This document shows, piece after piece, positions 63,639 through 64,000 of a stretch of 64,000 nt of DNA. Made by a program: the position numbers and the translations under genes. Position 1 is the stretch's first letter. The number at the start of each line of letters is the position of its first letter. Source of the DNA: Posidonia oceanica (Eukaryota > Streptophyta > Magnoliopsida > Alismatales > Posidoniaceae); assembly GCA_037176725.1 (NCBI GenBank), contig JAZBRS010000035.1:48432001-48496000 (forward strand). Direction: 5' to 3'. The notes under the pieces were generated by a model. It did no database searches. It was not told the DNA's origin and saw only the letters and a program-made list of their open reading frames with translations.

Positions 63639-64000
63639 CTACTTGATCTTGGCAAATGCAGCCTGACACTCCTCGCTCCAATGAATCTGCGCATTCTTCT
63701 TCAGGAGCTTGAATATGGGCTCGCAGATGGGCATAAGCTGTGCAATGAAGTGACTGATGTATTGTAAACGCCCGAGCAGACCTCTAACCTCCTTTTCAGT
63801 CCGAGGGGGTGGCATATCCACGATGGCTTTAGCCTTCATCGGGTCTACTTCAATCTCCCTTTGGCTAACAATGTAGCCCAGCAGTTTGCCAGAAGACACC
63901 TCAAATACACACTTGTTGGGGTTCAGGCGCAGCTTGTACTTTCGTAGACGGGTAAAGAGCTTCTTTAAACAAGCGAGATGATCTTCAGGCTCTTTGGTTT
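63639..64000 (-). pseudogene. E8 reverse transcriptase, C-terminal part, cut by window edge
   Basis: The frame is open from the edge to TAG at 63639-63641. It holds EPEDHLACLKKLFTRLRKYK and NPNKCVF, GKLLGYIVS and IEVDPMKAKAI, then PPPRTEKEVRGLLGRLQYI and CEPIFKLLKK. These are the fingers-to-thumb end and connection of a Gypsy RT. The catalytic YVDD box is outside the window. The TAG falls after KIK, before a short linker that continues in the same frame. Confidence 0.93.

Larger units (their letters stand above)
49994..64000 (-). mobile_element. E8: Tat/Ogre-like element, 3' LTR to RT; 5' part outside window
   Basis: In minus sense the element runs from the right edge (RT) through RNase H, a second RNase H, integrase, a spacer, a DUF7745-like ORF, hairpin repeats and the polypurine tract to the 3' LTR (49994-55864). 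It was inserted into the E5 gag. GCACC (49989-49993) is the expected target duplication, but its partner lies outside. Plan and sequence match E1, so the two belong to one family group. All its ORFs carry at least one break. Confidence 0.9.

Overview
This window looks like intergenic heterochromatin from a flowering plant, and I see no host gene, rRNA or tRNA gene in it. Almost every base belongs to a nest of Ty3/Gypsy LTR retrotransposons of the Tat/Ogre-like kind. The evidence is a gag-pol with a second, archaeal-type RNase H before the integrase, TGG-starting primer-binding sites, very long LTRs (2.5-5.9 kb) and extra ORFs and tandem repeats between pol and the 3' LTR. The gag proteins remind me of predicted proteins from pomegranate (Myrtales), but this is memory only and weak.

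Layout. E1 (+, 1-28212) is a large element: integrase end, spacer, DUF7745/plant-mobile-domain-like ORF, hairpin repeats, polypurine tract and a 3' LTR. Its LTR (6215-7165 plus 25799-28212) is split by E2 (-, 7166-25793). E2 is a complete element with 5.83-kb LTRs and a 5-bp CACAC target duplication; it carries gag but no pol. E1 ends inside E3, a gag fragment (28213-28636). E4 (-, from 28637) follows, with a 2.55-kb LTR and a hairpin-repeat region. E5 (+, from 33229) was inserted into E4's repeats. E5's 5' LTR is interrupted by solo LTR S6 (-, 35796-47344, duplication GATAC), which is itself interrupted by solo LTR S7 (+, 36235-42172, duplication GCAGG/GTAAG). E5's gag (48756-49993) is cut by E8 (-, 49994 to the right edge). 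E8 repeats the E1 plan on the other strand: 5.87-kb 3' LTR, hairpin repeats, DUF7745-like ORF, spacer, integrase, RNase H and RT. The nesting order E3>E4>E5>S6>S7 is five levels deep.

State of the genes. All recognisable ORFs are damaged. Stops are mostly CAG-to-TAG changes, as expected of decay at methylated CHG sites. The E1 integrase has Lys at the catalytic Glu position, and E8 has Asn at the first catalytic Asp position. E2 could only have moved with proteins supplied by relatives such as E1 or E8.

The most interesting material is non-coding and shared by E1, E2, E4 and E8. (i) Between the extra ORF and the 3' LTR lie long arrays of short hairpins whose stems change while still pairing. 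(ii) Each region also holds a three-segment motif in which a middle segment can pair with either neighbour, like an RNA switch. (iii) The polypurine tract lies inside a nested inverted repeat that also pairs with the first bases of the LTR. (iv) The LTRs carry internal copies of their own ends and of the primer-binding site, suggesting that LTRs grew by repeated end duplication. All comparisons were by eye; no folding, alignment or database search was run.
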